From Siccirubricoccus phaeus (GTDB lineage: Bacteria; Pseudomonadota; Alphaproteobacteria; Acetobacterales; Acetobacteraceae), in assembly GCF_008360935.1 (NCBI RefSeq), contig NZ_SRXO01000011.1:1-64000 (forward strand): 64,000 bases of DNA, read 5' to 3'. Shown in pieces: positions 62,409 to 64,000 of this stretch. A program made the position numbers and the translations under genes. Each line of letters begins with the position of its first letter. The stretch's first letter is position 1. Below the pieces are notes generated by a model, which was not told the origin of the DNA, did not search any database, and worked only from the letters and a program-made list of their open reading frames with translations.

Positions 62409-63653
62409 ATGACCGACGCCACCGATGCCCGCCTCGCCGCCCAGTACGAGGCCTACCCCTACCCCGAGCGCGACCCGCGCGACGAGGCGAAGCGGCTGAT
62501 CGTCGGCAGCCCCAGCCATCTGCTGGAGGTGGATCACTGGGTCTTCGGCGCGCGCCGCCCCGCCAGCCAGCCCCTCCGCGCCCTGGTCGCCGGCGGCGGC
62601 ACGGGGGACGGCACCATCATGCTCGCCCAGCACCTCGCCGCCGCCGGCCGCCCGGGCGAGGTCACCTGGCTGGACCGCAGCGCCGCCGCCCGCCGCATCG
62701 CCGAGGCCCGCGCCGCCGCCCGCAGGCTGGAGAATATCCGCTTCGTCGAGGGCTCCCTGCTGGAACTGCCCGAGAGCGGCCTCGGCCCCTTCGACTACAT
62801 CGATTGCTGCGGCGTGCTGCACCACCTGCCGGACCCGCTGGCGGGGCTGCGTGCCCTGGCCTCCGTGCTGGCGCCCGGCGGCGGGCTCGGCCTCATGGTC
62901 TATGCCCCGCATGGCCGCACCGGCGTCTATATGCTGCAGGACGCGCTCCGCCTGCTGGCCCCGCCCGGCGAACCCCCGGCGCAGCGGGTGGAGGCGGCGC
63001 GGCGCCTGTGGAAGCAGGCGCCGGAGACCGCCTGGCTGCGCCGTAACCCCTGGCTGACCGACCACATCTCCGGCGGCGATGCCGGCCTGTATGATCTGCT
63101 GCTGAACCCGCGCGACGTCGCCTTCACCGTGCCGGCCTTCGCGGCGCTGCTGGCCGAGGCCGGCCTGCGCCCCGCCTGCTGGGTGGAGCCGGCGCGCTAC
63201 GACCCGGACCTCTACCTGACGGACCCGAAGCTGCGCGCCCGCACCGCCACGCTTTCGCCGCTGCAGCGCGCCGCGCTGGCGGAGGCCGTCACCGGCAATA
63301 TGGGCATCCACATCGTCTATGCCGTCCGCGCCGAGGACCCCGAGCCGGCCCGCCCCTGGGAGGATCCGGAGGCCATCCCGGTGCTGCGGCAGATGGACGG
63401 CCCGGCGCTGGCCAAGGGCCTGCCGCGCGACGGCACCCTGCCCGTCGCCTTCGACGGGCTGCGCGTCATCCGCCCCATGCCGCGCCTGGCCGGCGCCATC
63501 CTGCAGCGGGTGGATGGCAGGCGGCGGCTGGGCGAGATCGCCGACGAGCTGGCGGCGAACGGAACGCCGCGCGAGACGTTCTGGCGCGACATGGCAGCGC
63601 TGCGGAGCACGATGGAGGGGCTGAACCGGCTGCTTCTGGCGGCGCCCGCGTGA
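62409..63653 (+). CDS. SAM-dependent methyltransferase with C-terminal PqqD-like domain
   Basis: A 414-aa protein. The N-terminal Y-P-Y-P-E-R-D-P-R leads to a class I methyltransferase: motif I V-A-G-G-G-T-G-D-G-T, acidic W-L-D-R-S, and D-Y-I-D-C-C-G-V-L-H-H-L. Residues 340-410 (R-P-M-P-R-L-A-G-A-I-L-Q-R-V-D-G-R-R-R-L-G-E-I-A-D-E-L) resemble a PqqD-like or winged-helix add-on that may hold the substrate. The target is unknown. Its stop overlaps the next gene's GTG. Confidence 0.83.
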   Translation: MTDATDARLAAQYEAYPYPERDPRDEAKRLIVGSPSHLLEVDHWVFGARRPASQPLRALVAGGGTGDGTIMLAQHLAAAGRPGEVTWLDRSAAARRIAEARAAARRLENIRFVEGSLLELPESGLGPFDYIDCCGVLHHLPDPLAGLRALASVLAPGGGLGLMVYAPHGRTGVYMLQDALRLLAPPGEPPAQRVEAARRLWKQAPETAWLRRNPWLTDHISGGDAGLYDLLLNPRDVAFTVPAFAALLAEAGLRPACWVEPARYDPDLYLTDPKLRARTATLSPLQRAALAEAVTGNMGIHIVYAVRAEDPEPARPWEDPEAIPVLRQMDGPALAKGLPRDGTLPVAFDGLRVIRPMPRLAGAILQRVDGRRRLGEIADELAANGTPRETFWRDMAALRSTMEGLNRLLLAAPA

Positions 63654-64000
63654 CGGCGCCACGCGCCGGCCTGGCGGGGCTGCAGGCCGCCATCCTCATC
63701 TTCGGCGCGGCGGTGCGGCCGGATGGCTCGCCCAGCCCGACGCTGCGCCGGCGCGTCGCCGCGGCGCATCGCTTCGGCGAGGCGATGCTGGTGCCGCCGC
63801 TCTACGTGCCGAGCGGCGCCAGGGGCCGCCATGGCGCGGCGGAAAGCCGGGTGATGGCGGCGCTGCTGCGGGAAGCGGGGGTGCCGGCGGAGCGGATCCG
63901 GGAAGAGCCGACGGGCACCGACACGCTGTCCTCCGTCCTCGCCATGGCGGCGCTGCTGCGGACGCATTCCGGGCCGGTCTATGCCGCGACCAGCCGCTTC
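63650..64000 (+). CDS. YdcF/DUF218 family protein, N-terminal part
   Basis: The first 117 codons of a gene cut by the window end. DUF218 pattern: A-I-L-I-F-G-A-A-V-R-P-D-G-S-P-S at the front, then L-R-R-R-V-A-A-A, Y-V-P-S-G-A-R-G-R-H-G-A-A-E-S-R-V-M, and E-E-P-T-G-T-D-T-L-S-S-V. The family includes ElyC and SanA, linked to cell-envelope integrity. No membrane helix precedes the domain. The GTG overlaps the methyltransferase TGA. Confidence 0.82.
   Translation, partial: MTAPRAGLAGLQAAILIFGAAVRPDGSPSPTLRRRVAAAHRFGEAMLVPPLYVPSGARGRHGAAESRVMAALLREAGVPAERIREEPTGTDTLSSVLAMAALLRTHSGPVYAATSRF

Noticed and set aside
54036-64000. Prophage or genomic island at the right side
   Set aside because: No integrase, tRNA attachment site or phage genes are visible, and base composition appears uniform with the rest.

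Overview
The window is chromosomal DNA from a very GC-rich alphaproteobacterium. Gene content and repeat style fit the Acetobacteraceae (Roseomonas-like, order Rhodospirillales): a CP4-type EPSP synthase, the plsC-miaB-phoH-ybeY-corC and cvpA-purF clusters, orphan TAXI and Bug substrate-binding proteins, a CoxG protein and a PEP-CTERM protein. The genus is an inference. About 50 protein genes and several gene remnants can be read; I saw no tRNA, rRNA or CRISPR array.

Layout. 1-282: 3' end of an IS630-type transposase plus three short palindromic elements. 282-4580: gyrB, recF and a small zinc-ribbon protein on the minus strand. 4703-11334: aroA-cmk, an RNA 2'-O-methyltransferase, and a complete MCE-type lipid ABC transporter (STAS-fused permease, ATPase, MCE protein, lipoprotein). 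11417-16600: an Hsp20 remnant, a His-rich CDF metal transporter, a Bax-inhibitor-1 protein and a large FtsX-type permease. 16730-22937: terC, an SDR, yicC-gmk and hrpB. 23570-31144: a ScsB/DsbD-like reductase, then plsC, miaB, phoH, ybeY and corC. 31342-39268: a HAF-repeat PEP-CTERM protein, rlmJ-gpsA, cvpA-purF, a YciK-like SDR and a FIST protein. 39418-47626: a translationally coupled di-heme cytochrome c lipoprotein/P450 pair, a nitronate monooxygenase-like protein, an amidase and an AlgX-like protein. 47985-55016: JmjC and OmpA-like proteins, a Mug-type glycosylase, an UMF1-like MFS transporter, a CBS-BON protein and two orphan solute-binding proteins. 55170-64000: a KaiC-like ATPase coupled to a hybrid histidine kinase, a ThDP enzyme with CoxG, rnhB, a small lipoprotein, a two-part methyltransferase and the start of a YdcF/DUF218 gene.

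The most unusual material lies between the genes. (1) Several families of short palindromic elements are bounded by TA dinucleotides, and in four genes (gyrB, cmk, the FtsX-type permease and an SDR) the element edge forms the TAG stop codon; an IS630 transposase remnant lies next to one cluster. (2) Two hairpins 47 kb apart have different stems but the same 14-nt loop, GGTTGGTGTGGCGG, whose first 11 bases match the G-quadruplex thrombin-binding aptamer. (3) A larger GC-rich repeat family carries a 35-nt core whose outer GAGT/ACTC ends are kept while the inner stem changes. (4) Three intergenic minisatellites and several in-frame coding repeats occur within 64 kb.

Candidates for undescribed protein systems are the exported di-heme cytochrome c with cytosolic P450 (40668/40671 overlap) and the KaiC-like ATPase with a hybrid kinase and no KaiB. 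Function for both is inferred from domains and gene order only. Long antisense reading frames are common because of the base composition and were left out.
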